From assembly GCA_003646525.1 (NCBI GenBank), contig QMKU01000119.1, positions 1-5,407 on the forward strand: DNA of 5,407 nt, read 5' to 3'. The position numbers were made by a program, and so were the translations under genes. This DNA comes from Campylobacterota bacterium (lineage in GTDB: Bacteria > Campylobacterota > Campylobacteria > Campylobacterales > Sulfurovaceae). Below, one piece after another: positions 1 to 4,991 of this stretch. How positions within the stretch are numbered: the stretch's first letter is position 1; the number at the start of each line of letters is the position of its first letter. The notes under the pieces were generated by a model. It was not told the DNA's origin, made no database searches, and was given only the letters and a program-made list of their open reading frames with translations.

Positions 1-692
1 TCTTTAGATAAGTAATCATATCCATTTAGATCTTTCTGCATTTCTAATATGCGATATATCCTATCTACCTCTATGTCTAAAACAAGATCTGTTGTAACAA
101 TAAAGATACCTAGCATATCTACAAGAATACTTCTAAACTCGACGAATATATTCCTCTCACTACAAACGTTATCAGGACACCTATTTTGGTTCTCTCTAAC
201 AAACCAAAATGCTAATAATAGATCAGTCATAGTATATCTCGTAGAACGAACTGTGATAGCTTGATGCCTGTGTCTAACATGTTCTTGAAGAGTCCCACGA
301 CTCGTGCCTTCTATATAAAAGCTTAATGTGGCGTGTTCTAAAACAGACTGATGGTGATATGTCCATGAGAGTTTACTTAGTAGGCTTGTATCTTTCACCT
401 CATTGGAATTAAATACATATTTTGAGCCTTGCTTAAATGTAGAAACCTGTTCATCATCCGACTTATCAAAACTATCGTATGCCGTTCTTGCTGCTACCTC
501 AGGTACACCTATACCACTCTCATTAATTAGATATACGCTAGGTAGCCTATAAGTAATACCCCCAACCGTCTTAGTGCCAGGCCATTTCTTTATATCCTCA
601 TTTGGAATATATCCAGGGATATAGAACCTATGTACAATATCGTGTGCAGTGTCGCCTATGTAATCTGTCAGCCTACTTAAAAATTTAAACAT
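1..692 (-). CDS. thyX: Flavin-dependent thymidylate synthase ThyX, N-terminal 230 residues (runs off left edge)
   Basis: ThyX makes dTMP from dUMP with methylene-tetrahydrofolate and reduced FAD, and acts as a cytosolic tetramer. The reading frame is open from an ATG at 690-692 to the window edge. The family signature is clear: HHQSVLEH at residues 113-120, then FYIEGTSR at 125-132, then the ThyX motif RHR-x7-S with R140, H141, R142 and S150, followed by TRY at 151-153. AARTAYDSF at 68-75 matches the usual N-terminal segment, with Tyr where Cys or Ser is common. The start is fixed by AAAGGAG six bases upstream. About 60 residues more than usual precede the RHR motif, mostly as an N-terminal extension. 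The C-terminal part, with the remaining substrate-binding residues, lies outside the window. The gene has its own promoter just upstream and follows the terminator of the peptidase gene. The family call is very sure; activity cannot be judged without the C-terminus. Confidence 0.95.
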   Translation of the reverse strand, partial: MFKFLSRLTDYIGDTAHDIVHRFYIPGYIPNEDIKKWPGTKTVGGITYRLPSVYLINESGIGVPEVAARTAYDSFDKSDDEQVSTFKQGSKYVFNSNEVKDTSLLSKLSWTYHHQSVLEHATLSFYIEGTSRGTLQEHVRHRHQAITVRSTRYTMTDLLLAFWFVRENQNRCPDNVCSERNIFVEFRSILVDMLGIFIVTTDLVLDIEVDRIYRILEMQKDLNGYDYLSK

Positions 693-702
693 ATTTTTCT
701 CC

Positions 703-726
703 TTTATGTATACATAAATTATATAT
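703..726 (-). promoter_or_regulatory. Promoter of thyX with a perfect 16-bp palindrome
   Basis: On the minus strand an AT-rich TATATAATT stretch is followed by TTTATGTATACATAAA (703-718), a perfect 16-bp palindrome that runs directly into the Shine-Dalgarno sequence of thyX. The segment is a looser relative of the elements at 1390-1414, 4923-4947 and 5372-5396: it keeps the AT-rich box, ATGTA and ACATA, but its dyad spacer is two bases shorter. Placement right after a terminator and right before a gene supports the promoter role. The operator reading of the palindrome is inference. Confidence 0.65.
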
Positions 727-730
727 CTGT

Positions 731-771
731 AAAAAAAAGAAAGGGGGGTAGATACCGGTTAAGGCATCTAC
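731..771 (-). terminator. Rho-independent terminator after the M48-type peptidase gene
   Basis: On the minus strand a 9-bp stem, GTAGATGCC (771-763) with GGTATCTAC (756-748), contains one G·U pair and closes a 6-base loop. It is followed by a run of C and then a long T-rich tract (747-731). The stop codon TAG of the peptidase gene lies inside the left arm, so termination begins right at the end of the gene. The T-tract ends where the thyX promoter begins. Confidence 0.88.
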
Positions 772-1364
772 ATCTTAATTCCCTTATAAGTAACCTGTAA
801 GAACCACTCCCTAAACCATATTGATGGATGGTAATCTAACATCCTTCCAAACCACAGTATAAATTTGTTAGTGCCAGTTGCATTCTGATACCTCACACTA
901 TAGACACGTAGCTCTTCCTTAAAGGACTTTATAAGAATGGATATAGCACCATAACCATTCTTCTTAATTGCCATGTAATCTGCCCTTAGTTCTAGTAACC
1001 CCATACTGTAGTTAAGCATAAGACCAAAGAATATTGGAGCTAACTCTACGGTAAAAATGCCGTAGAAGAGTAGGGTATTAACCACTACACCTGAAACTAA
1101 CATGATCCATACATGGCCCTCACGTATATGCGCGAATTCATGTGATATTAATACTAGTGGTGTATTACTAAATACACCAATATTAACTATACCGAATAGG
1201 GTAACCTGAGTATCCACACCGGATACCACCCTCACCCTTCTCTTTCTCCCCGATAAAGCCACGATGGCTTTATCGACCCCGTACTGATTATAAGCCATCA
1301 GTCCAGTAGAGAACAATGAAAACCCAAGACTTAGGATAAACTCCCAACTATTATACTCTATCAT
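768..1364 (-). CDS. Small membrane zinc metallopeptidase, M48 (HtpX/Ste24-like) family
   Basis: Probably a membrane-anchored zinc endopeptidase. The 198-residue product has HEFAH (75-79), the HExxH zinc site with catalytic E76, preceded by a hydrophobic strand-like stretch (54-73) as in M48 enzymes. ELRADY at 125-130 supplies the expected third zinc ligand, E125. HPSIWFR at 179-185 matches the HP-x3-R region found near the end of HtpX-like proteins. Hydrophobic segments near 9-24 and 85-122 could be membrane helices on either side of the active site. At 198 residues it is shorter than typical HtpX (about 280-300). The frame also opens at a TTG 15 bases upstream, but that would put AAGGAG inside the gene; the ATG six bases after AAGGAG is preferred. 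The gene is alone in its unit, with its own promoter and terminator. Substrate unknown; a BlaR1-like M56 relative is a less likely alternative because of the RADY and HP-x3-R motifs. Confidence 0.87.
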   Translation of the reverse strand: MIEYNSWEFILSLGFSLFSTGLMAYNQYGVDKAIVALSGRKRRVRVVSGVDTQVTLFGIVNIGVFSNTPLVLISHEFAHIREGHVWIMLVSGVVVNTLLFYGIFTVELAPIFFGLMLNYSMGLLELRADYMAIKKNGYGAISILIKSFKEELRVYSVRYQNATGTNKFILWFGRMLDYHPSIWFREWFLQVTYKGIKM

Positions 1365-1370
1365 CTTTAA

Positions 1371-1376
1371 CTCCTT
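1371..1376 (-). promoter_or_regulatory. Ribosome binding site deciding the peptidase start
   Basis: AAGGAG on the minus strand ends six bases before the ATG at 1362-1364. An in-frame TTG at 1377-1379 sits immediately upstream of this site and has no Shine-Dalgarno sequence of its own, so the ATG is taken as the start. Confidence 0.85.
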
Positions 1377-1389
1377 CAAGTTATTATTT

Positions 1390-1414
1390 ATATACTAGTA
1401 CATTATAATAATAT
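1390..1414 (-). promoter_or_regulatory. Phage promoter of the peptidase unit
   Basis: The minus strand reads ATATTATTATAATGTA and then CTAGTATAT. The element matches the one at 5372-5396 at 20 of 25 positions, counted by eye. It lies in the gap between the operon terminator (1441-1474) and the peptidase gene. It contains a TATAAT hexamer, but I see no TTGACA-like box 17 bases further upstream. Its dyad, TACTAGTA (1393-1400), is a perfect 8-bp palindrome in the place where the other copies have ATGT-N4-ACAT. Confidence 0.78.
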
Positions 1415-1440
1415 ATAAATAAAAAGATATGGAATACCGT

Positions 1441-1474
1441 AAAAGATACCAGTCATCATACGATGACTGGTATC
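1441..1474 (-). terminator. Rho-independent terminator ending the eight-gene operon
   Basis: A perfect 13-bp inverted repeat (1445-1457 with 1462-1474, arm GATACCAGTCATC) closes a 4-base loop and is followed on the minus strand by TTTT. It begins right after the stop codon of the last small gene. The T-run is short, but the stem is strong. On the plus strand there is no T-run after the hairpin, so it acts in one direction only. Confidence 0.88.
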
Positions 1475-1612
1475 TCAAAACATCTTTTCTACTTCAATAG
1501 TTACCATAGAGAACTTAGGGTATTTATACTTAAAAGATAGTCGCATTCCATTCAACCATTTCCTCATATCACCTATACCACATCCGAAGGATGTAATATT
1601 CTTTAATCCCAT
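1475..1612 (-). CDS. Small 45-residue protein, last gene of operon; weak macrodomain C-terminus resemblance
   Basis: The ATG lies four bases after the stop of the preceding small gene, and the TGA directly abuts the operon terminator, so the frame fills the space exactly. No good Shine-Dalgarno sequence is seen, so translation probably depends on coupling to the gene upstream. The product has a predicted strand-loop-helix-strand order: KNITSFGCGIG (4-14), a helix-like stretch with DMRKWLNGM (15-23), then FSMVTIEVEK (34-43). This pattern resembles the last third of macrodomains (ADP-ribose-binding), where a GCGxG loop precedes the last helix and strand. It is too short to be a working macrodomain and has no other part in the window, so it may be a remnant, or the resemblance may be chance. 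A TAG lies four codons before the ATG in the same frame. Confidence 0.5.
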   Translation of the reverse strand: MGLKNITSFGCGIGDMRKWLNGMRLSFKYKYPKFSMVTIEVEKMF

Positions 1613-1616
1613 GATT

Positions 1617-1790
1617 TCAGTCTATATTCTTTTTATGCATAACTGCAGGAATAGGCGGGTTATCTTTAAAGAAAGCTTCCCATGTCTTGTCCACAAGAAA
1701 TGAGCGATCACTCTTAGCGTCCTTAGATGTAGATGCCACTATCTTAAGACTCACTATAGTTCCCATCTTAATATCTTTACTATCTGCCAT
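1617..1790 (-). CDS. Small 57-residue protein of unknown function
   Basis: The frame runs from an ATG at 1788-1790, three bases after the stop of the preceding gene, to a TGA at 1617-1619. Only a weak purine-rich stretch (AAAGAGA) precedes the start, so coupled translation is likely. The product is mixed charged and polar (MADSKDIKMGTIVSLKIVAS at the start), with a KTWEAFF segment (35-41) followed by a proline-rich PPIPAV stretch near the end. It has no membrane segment or signal peptide. I do not recognise it. The tight spacing on both sides, and the absence of any other explanation for this stretch, support it as a real gene. Confidence 0.62.
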   Translation of the reverse strand: MADSKDIKMGTIVSLKIVASTSKDAKSDRSFLVDKTWEAFFKDNPPIPAVMHKKNID

Positions 1791-1793
1791 GCA

Positions 1794-2276
1794 CTATCTC
1801 TTTATATTTAATAGTGATAGATAATCTCTTATCTCTTTTATGGACTCATTCTTATCCTTACTACTACACTTCACGTGAGCCTTATCTGCCATTAACTCAT
1901 ATTCCTTCATGATGGTATATATCATTTCCTTAGTTATACCGTCATACATATCCATAGGCGTTGCATTGTTATCAGCATGAACACAACACTTCGTTACTAT
2001 AAAGTCTCTGACGGTAAAGCAAGAATGGTATCCTTTACCATCTCTATCTATCAACATTGCTGTTGCTACTAGCTCTGTATTTATAATTATAGTAGCATAA
2101 CCGTTAGCATGCTTATAGATACTTAGTATACCTTTCCCTCTTATAGAAAGATTTCTATTATTTATAGGGGTATGAACAACTATCTCATTATTACTATCTC
2201 TATATAGTCTACTTAGACCACCTCTATCTCCTGTCATATGGACTAAATAATAATTGTATTTAGGTCTTATCCTCAT
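1794..2276 (-). CDS. Unknown 160-residue protein with a His/Cys cluster
   Basis: I do not recognise this protein. The first 75 residues look rich in beta strands (NYYLVHM, EIVVHT, GILSIYK, YATIIINTELVATAMLI), and the last 45 are helical and charged. H84, C86, C97, C98 and H100 lie close together and could bind a metal, but their spacing matches no zinc motif I know. The ATG follows GGAAGG with a spacer of about 10 bases, a little longer than for its neighbours. A gap of about 48 bases separates it from the upstream gene, the largest inside this operon, with an A-rich stretch but no terminator. Probably cytosolic. Confidence 0.85.
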   Translation of the reverse strand: MRIRPKYNYYLVHMTGDRGGLSRLYRDSNNEIVVHTPINNRNLSIRGKGILSIYKHANGYATIIINTELVATAMLIDRDGKGYHSCFTVRDFIVTKCCVHADNNATPMDMYDGITKEMIYTIMKEYELMADKAHVKCSSKDKNESIKEIRDYLSLLNIKR

Positions 2277-2324
2277 AATATCAATACCTTCCTTTTAGAT
2301 ACAAAAGTTTCTTTTTTTATTCTT

Positions 2325-2678
2325 TCAAGTATTATCTTTCTTTGGATTATCGCTTTCTTCTAACACTATCTGATCTAAACTATATTCATACTCTTTACCG
2401 TCATCTCTAAGTATAGATAAAGGATATCTTATACCACAATACAATCCACCTGTATCATATCTATAGTTTTTAATAACGCCCTTTGATGCCTCACCTGTCA
2501 TCCATTTAATAATTACTCTTTTGCCTATAAGTAATCCTCTCTCTTTAGCTTCTACTATGCCCTCATGGGAAGTGCTACTACTATCCGGCATCATTGCCTT
2601 GTATGTCTTATACATATCTGGAGACATTGATGCCACTGTATCTTCATCTACCATACTACTAACATTAAATTCACTCAT
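2325..2678 (-). CDS. Unknown 117-residue protein with a possible SH3-like small beta-barrel
   Basis: The ATG overlaps the stop of the upstream gene in an ATGA arrangement, with GGGAG seven to eleven bases before it, so translation is probably coupled. Residues 1-45 are acidic and serine-rich and look flexible. Residues 50-107 read as a run of short strands: IGKRVIIKW, KGVIKNYRY, GLYCGIRYPLSIL, KEYEYSLDQIVLEE. The pattern of a basic, hydrophobic first strand, a G-x-I turn and a closing D-x-IVL strand is like small SH3/KOW-type barrels that bind nucleic acid or protein. This is inference from pattern alone; no family is recognised. Confidence 0.86.
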   Translation of the reverse strand: MSEFNVSSMVDEDTVASMSPDMYKTYKAMMPDSSSTSHEGIVEAKERGLLIGKRVIIKWMTGEASKGVIKNYRYDTGGLYCGIRYPLSILRDDGKEYEYSLDQIVLEESDNPKKDNT

Positions 2679-3265
2679 GCCTCACTCCCTTTTTCCTCTT
2701 CAGCAATTCTAGCGACTTTACGCGCATATTTAATTCTTTTCCTAATCTTCTTAATATTACTGGGTGTTGCTTTATCCCTAGTCTTCTTTACCTTCTTTAC
2801 AGGTGCCGGTTTATTAAGTATGGCATTCAATTTCTCTACGGACGTAACAAGAGGTACGCCGTATGCCTCACCAAGTCTTTCATCTATCATTAATACTAAA
2901 TCAAGAATTTTTTTCTTCTTTACCTCATCTTCCACCACGAAAGTTGTGACGTATAAAGGCCTACCTATAAATACCGACATGTCTTTCTTCGGTAGAAGAG
3001 TTAAAAGCATTTCCATGGTGTTAGCGACGTCAGACGTATCTAATTTTATATCTGTATTCTGAGCACAGTGCACCCATACTTTTTTTGCACTAGCCTCCAC
3101 ATCATAAAAACTTGCATTGGCCTTAGTCCTATAGACATCTATAGCTCTACGTAGGCTGACGCCTAAAGAAACCAATCTAAGGTTTCTAGAGTCAAGAAGA
3201 TCCAATAGACTATCCATTATCAACACTATCGCTAGTGCTTTCTTTACATTATTATTTGGTGCCAT
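2675..3265 (-). CDS. Unknown 196-residue protein with a strongly basic C-terminal tail
   Basis: I do not recognise this protein. It starts at an ATG seven bases after a perfect AGGAGG, the best ribosome site in the window, and overlaps the end of the preceding gene by 14 bases. Residues 8-48 are helical (LAIVLIMDSLLDLLDS, then LRLVSLGVSLRRAIDVYR). The middle looks mixed alpha/beta, with a strand-like MSVFIGRPLYVTTFVVED (96-113) followed by KKKKILDLVLMIDERL. Residues 152-189 form a lysine/arginine-rich tail (PAPVKKVKKTRDK, then IKKIRKRIKYARKVAR) that could bind nucleic acid. No signal peptide is seen; the hydrophobic stretch near the N-terminus is better read as an amphipathic helix than as a membrane anchor. 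Confidence 0.88.
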   Translation of the reverse strand: MAPNNNVKKALAIVLIMDSLLDLLDSRNLRLVSLGVSLRRAIDVYRTKANASFYDVEASAKKVWVHCAQNTDIKLDTSDVANTMEMLLTLLPKKDMSVFIGRPLYVTTFVVEDEVKKKKILDLVLMIDERLGEAYGVPLVTSVEKLNAILNKPAPVKKVKKTRDKATPSNIKKIRKRIKYARKVARIAEEEKGSEA

Positions 3266-3911
3266 TTCTTAACCTCCTAGCCTTGGCTTTACGCTCTCTT
3301 TTCTCTTCAGCTTTCTTTAACTTACCCTCTGCCTCTAATGCTGTTTGCTTAGGTTTAAGTTTAGAGAAATATTCCTCAGGTTCCTCAGATGGTACTTTAC
3401 CACTTATGATATCTTCTAACATATCTATTACAGCATTAACCTCAGTTTTACCTTTTCCTAAATCTCTATAAGTACACTTATCATCGTAGGTAGTCTTAAT
3501 GCGATTAAACCCTGCATACCAATCACGTCCATCTGTCTGCGTATAAAATGTCCGATGCGATGATAAGTTCTGACCACTATAAATATTCATAATCCAATCC
3601 TTCATCGCCCTAAGAAATTCTTCTATATGAATCTTACCTTGCGTCTCTTTAATTGTCGTCACTGACGTATAGGATATAAACCCATCGCCACCGCCAATGT
3701 TACGAGCTTTATCATTATATGCATCTACATCAAAATGCGTTATTATAATACTTTCTGTTTTTCCTAGTATAGCATTTAATAACATCTCGCTTGGCTTCTC
3801 TAAGTCAAATATTTTCCTATATTCTTCTTCCATTTCATTCTCCTTATTTATTATGTCTTCCAAATCAGATCTCTTCATGAAGTAATTTACTATCTCTATA
3901 CCGCTATTCAT
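3252..3911 (-). CDS. Unknown 219-residue protein with a charged, basic C-terminal helix
   Basis: I do not recognise this protein. The frame opens at a TTG five codons earlier, inside the end of the upstream gene, but only the ATG at 3909-3911 has a Shine-Dalgarno sequence (GGAAG, spacer 8). Residues 13-35 are an acidic helix. ESIIITHFDVDAYND (53-67) looks like a strand followed by acidic residues, and GGGDGFISYTSVTTI (73-87) is a glycine-rich turn and strand. Residues 95-111 look helical, and HRTFYTQTDGRDWYAGFNRIKTT lies at 119-141. From about 190 the chain becomes a charged helix or coiled coil ending in a basic tail (EEKRERKAKARRLRNGTK). The downstream gene starts inside its last codons, so the two are likely made together and may act together; both have basic tails. 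Confidence 0.87.
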   Translation of the reverse strand: MNSGIEIVNYFMKRSDLEDIINKENEMEEEYRKIFDLEKPSEMLLNAILGKTESIIITHFDVDAYNDKARNIGGGDGFISYTSVTTIKETQGKIHIEEFLRAMKDWIMNIYSGQNLSSHRTFYTQTDGRDWYAGFNRIKTTYDDKCTYRDLGKGKTEVNAVIDMLEDIISGKVPSEEPEEYFSKLKPKQTALEAEGKLKKAEEKRERKAKARRLRNGTK

Positions 3912-3916
3912 TCTTT

Positions 3917-4411
3917 TTACTTCCAATTCATCAGTGGCATTAGATTACGCCTTTCCATTTCTTCACGCACCAATGACGCAAGATACTCTTCTCTCTCAAT
4001 ATTTGTTATGAAAGATATAAACTCTTCTTCCGTCATGTCATTCGCTAGAGATCCACCTACGTACGATGCTTCACCCTCCTCATCGATCGCAGTGGCTCTT
4101 TCTATTATGATATCGTCTAATGACATATCTTGTTTATATACAATAGACGACACCCAACTCCTATCGTATGACCCTAATAATAAATGTTCAGCGAGAACCA
4201 CCATAAGCCTACCTTGTCTCTTACCATATCTCCAATATATAATCTTTATATCAGCGCCATTTACTATAGTTACTGTACGCGTTAATGTATCTATCGGATT
4301 CATACCGCCCATATTTATTTTGGCACTATGAAATCCCTTGGGCGTACCAACTATTGGTATATCTTTATATACCGCTGTCAATATAGCTAGTTCAGTTGCA
4401 GTACTAATCAT
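3917..4411 (-). CDS. Unknown 164-residue protein, probably cytosolic
   Basis: I do not recognise this protein. The ATG follows AAAGGAG with a spacer of seven bases, and the site overlaps the stop of the upstream gene. The N-terminal two thirds look like a mixed alpha/beta domain, with strands near TLTRTVTIVNGADIKIIYW (42-60) and GRLMVVLAEHLLLG (67-80). Residues 95-115 are acidic (SLDDIIIERATAIDEEGEAS). The C-terminus is a charged helix (DMTEEEFISFITNIEREEYL, then VREEMERRN). Its last codons overlap the Shine-Dalgarno sequence of the next gene. No membrane segment or known catalytic motif is seen. Confidence 0.87.
   Translation of the reverse strand: MISTATELAILTAVYKDIPIVGTPKGFHSAKINMGGMNPIDTLTRTVTIVNGADIKIIYWRYGKRQGRLMVVLAEHLLLGSYDRSWVSSIVYKQDMSLDDIIIERATAIDEEGEASYVGGSLANDMTEEEFISFITNIEREEYLASLVREEMERRNLMPLMNWK
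3920..3924 (-). promoter_or_regulatory. Ribosome binding site deciding the start at 3911
   Basis: GGAAG on the minus strand ends eight bases before the ATG at 3909-3911. It lies within the last codons of the upstream gene, whose stop is at 3917-3919. The upstream TTG at 3924-3926 has no such site, which favours the shorter protein. Confidence 0.65.
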
Positions 4412-4423
4412 TTCACGTCTCCT

Positions 4424-4909
4424 TTACTTAAATTTTGTATTGGTCTCTTCTATCTTACTTAAAATAATATCCTTTAAGGAGATAGTGCCCAATGGTGTTA
4501 TATTCTTAATCCATCCTACGTCTTTAAGCTCAGTGGCTATACTATTGCCAACTATCTCAGATTCTGTGGTATATATCTTTCCTATGAGATTACCGTCTCT
4601 ATATGTAACTATCTCAAAGTATGTGTTGTCTTTACCTATAGTATACTGCTCAGCACACATGCTGCATATACATAGGTCATCTATACTTTTAATAAGATAT
4701 CCTACATTCTTAGGCTTCATTATAACCTCATGCTTTTCAGATTTAGTAGATTCAGTATTGAGAATGATGGACCATACAGGCTTCATACCAATAGTCGTTA
4801 ATCTTCTTACTCTAAACTCCGCTAAATACCAGTCCTCTCTTTTGGCAAAAGATTTAGGTAAAACCATCTCACTCTCTTCAACCTCTATGTCATATCTTTC
4901 TTCTAACAC
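4424..4909 (-). CDS. Unknown 161-residue protein, first gene of operon, GTG start
   Basis: I do not recognise this protein. It starts with GTG at 4907-4909, five bases after AAAGGAG, a convincing start even without ATG. It is the first gene after the promoter at 4923-4947, with a very short leader. The product is mixed alpha/beta and has three cysteines in a C-x-C-x2-C pattern (C80, C82, C85) in LCICSMCAEQY. These could bind a metal, but no matching second pair is seen. A strand-rich part follows (TYFEIVTYRDGNLIGKIYTT), and the end is a basic helix. Cytosolic by appearance. Twelve bases separate it from the next gene. Confidence 0.88.
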   Translation of the reverse strand: MLEERYDIEVEESEMVLPKSFAKREDWYLAEFRVRRLTTIGMKPVWSIILNTESTKSEKHEVIMKPKNVGYLIKSIDDLCICSMCAEQYTIGKDNTYFEIVTYRDGNLIGKIYTTESEIVGNSIATELKDVGWIKNITPLGTISLKDIILSKIEETNTKFK

Positions 4910-4914
4910 CCTAA

Positions 4915-4921
4915 CTCCTTT
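4915..4921 (-). promoter_or_regulatory. Ribosome binding site supporting a GTG start
   Basis: AAAGGAG on the minus strand lies five bases before the GTG at 4907-4909. It immediately follows the promoter element, so the messenger leader must be short. Confidence 0.85.
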
Positions 4922-4922
4922 C

Positions 4923-4947
4923 GTATGTTAATACATATTAATAATAT
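4923..4947 (-). promoter_or_regulatory. Promoter of the eight-gene operon
   Basis: The minus strand reads ATATTATTAATATGTATT and then AACATAC. It matches the element at 5372-5396 at 22 of 25 positions, counted by eye. It contains the dyad TATGT-N4-ACATA. It lies between the terminator of unit 1 and the first gene of the operon, which is where a promoter is needed. Whether a host sigma factor or a phage RNA polymerase reads it cannot be told from the sequence. Confidence 0.8.
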
Positions 4948-4965
4948 GCTATTAAAATTTTATAT

Positions 4966-4991
4966 AAAAAAAAAGAACCCTAAGATTCTTT
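4966..4991 (-). terminator. Rho-independent terminator of unit 1
   Basis: On the minus strand AAAGAATC (4991-4984) pairs with GGTTCTTT (4979-4972), an 8-bp stem with one G·U pair and a TTAG loop, followed by a run of T ending at 4966. The stop codon TAG (4980-4982) lies in the loop. The stem is AT-rich, but the T-run is long. Confidence 0.8.

Noticed and set aside
49..264. Plus-strand open frame of 71 codons
   Set aside because: It is antisense to thyX, which has the full RHR-x7-S signature and a strong ribosome site; the plus-strand frame has none.
1365..1379. TTG start adding five residues to the peptidase
   Set aside because: The ribosome site AAGGAG would lie inside the gene; the ATG at 1362-1364 is correctly spaced after it.
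1475..1790. Single protein made by a +1 frameshift joining the 57- and 45-codon frames
   Set aside because: A +1 shift at the TGA (1617-1619) would join the frames, but no slippery site or stimulating structure is seen, and the 57-residue part does not look like the N-terminal part of a macrodomain.
2277..2324. Possible terminator or promoter in the gap inside the operon
   Set aside because: On the minus strand the gap is A-rich with no stable stem and no T-run, and it lacks the promoter element shared by the other units.
3912..3926. TTG start adding five residues to the 219-residue protein
   Set aside because: No Shine-Dalgarno sequence precedes the TTG, while the ATG at 3909-3911 has GGAAG eight bases upstream.
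2521..4331. Other plus-strand frames of 62 to 107 codons
   Set aside because: All are antisense to supported minus-strand genes and lack ribosome sites and terminators.
4338..4931. Plus-strand open frame of 197 codons
   Set aside because: It lies opposite two minus-strand genes that have good ribosome sites, and it runs into the operon promoter. Its hydrophobic, serine-rich product is typical of an antisense shadow.
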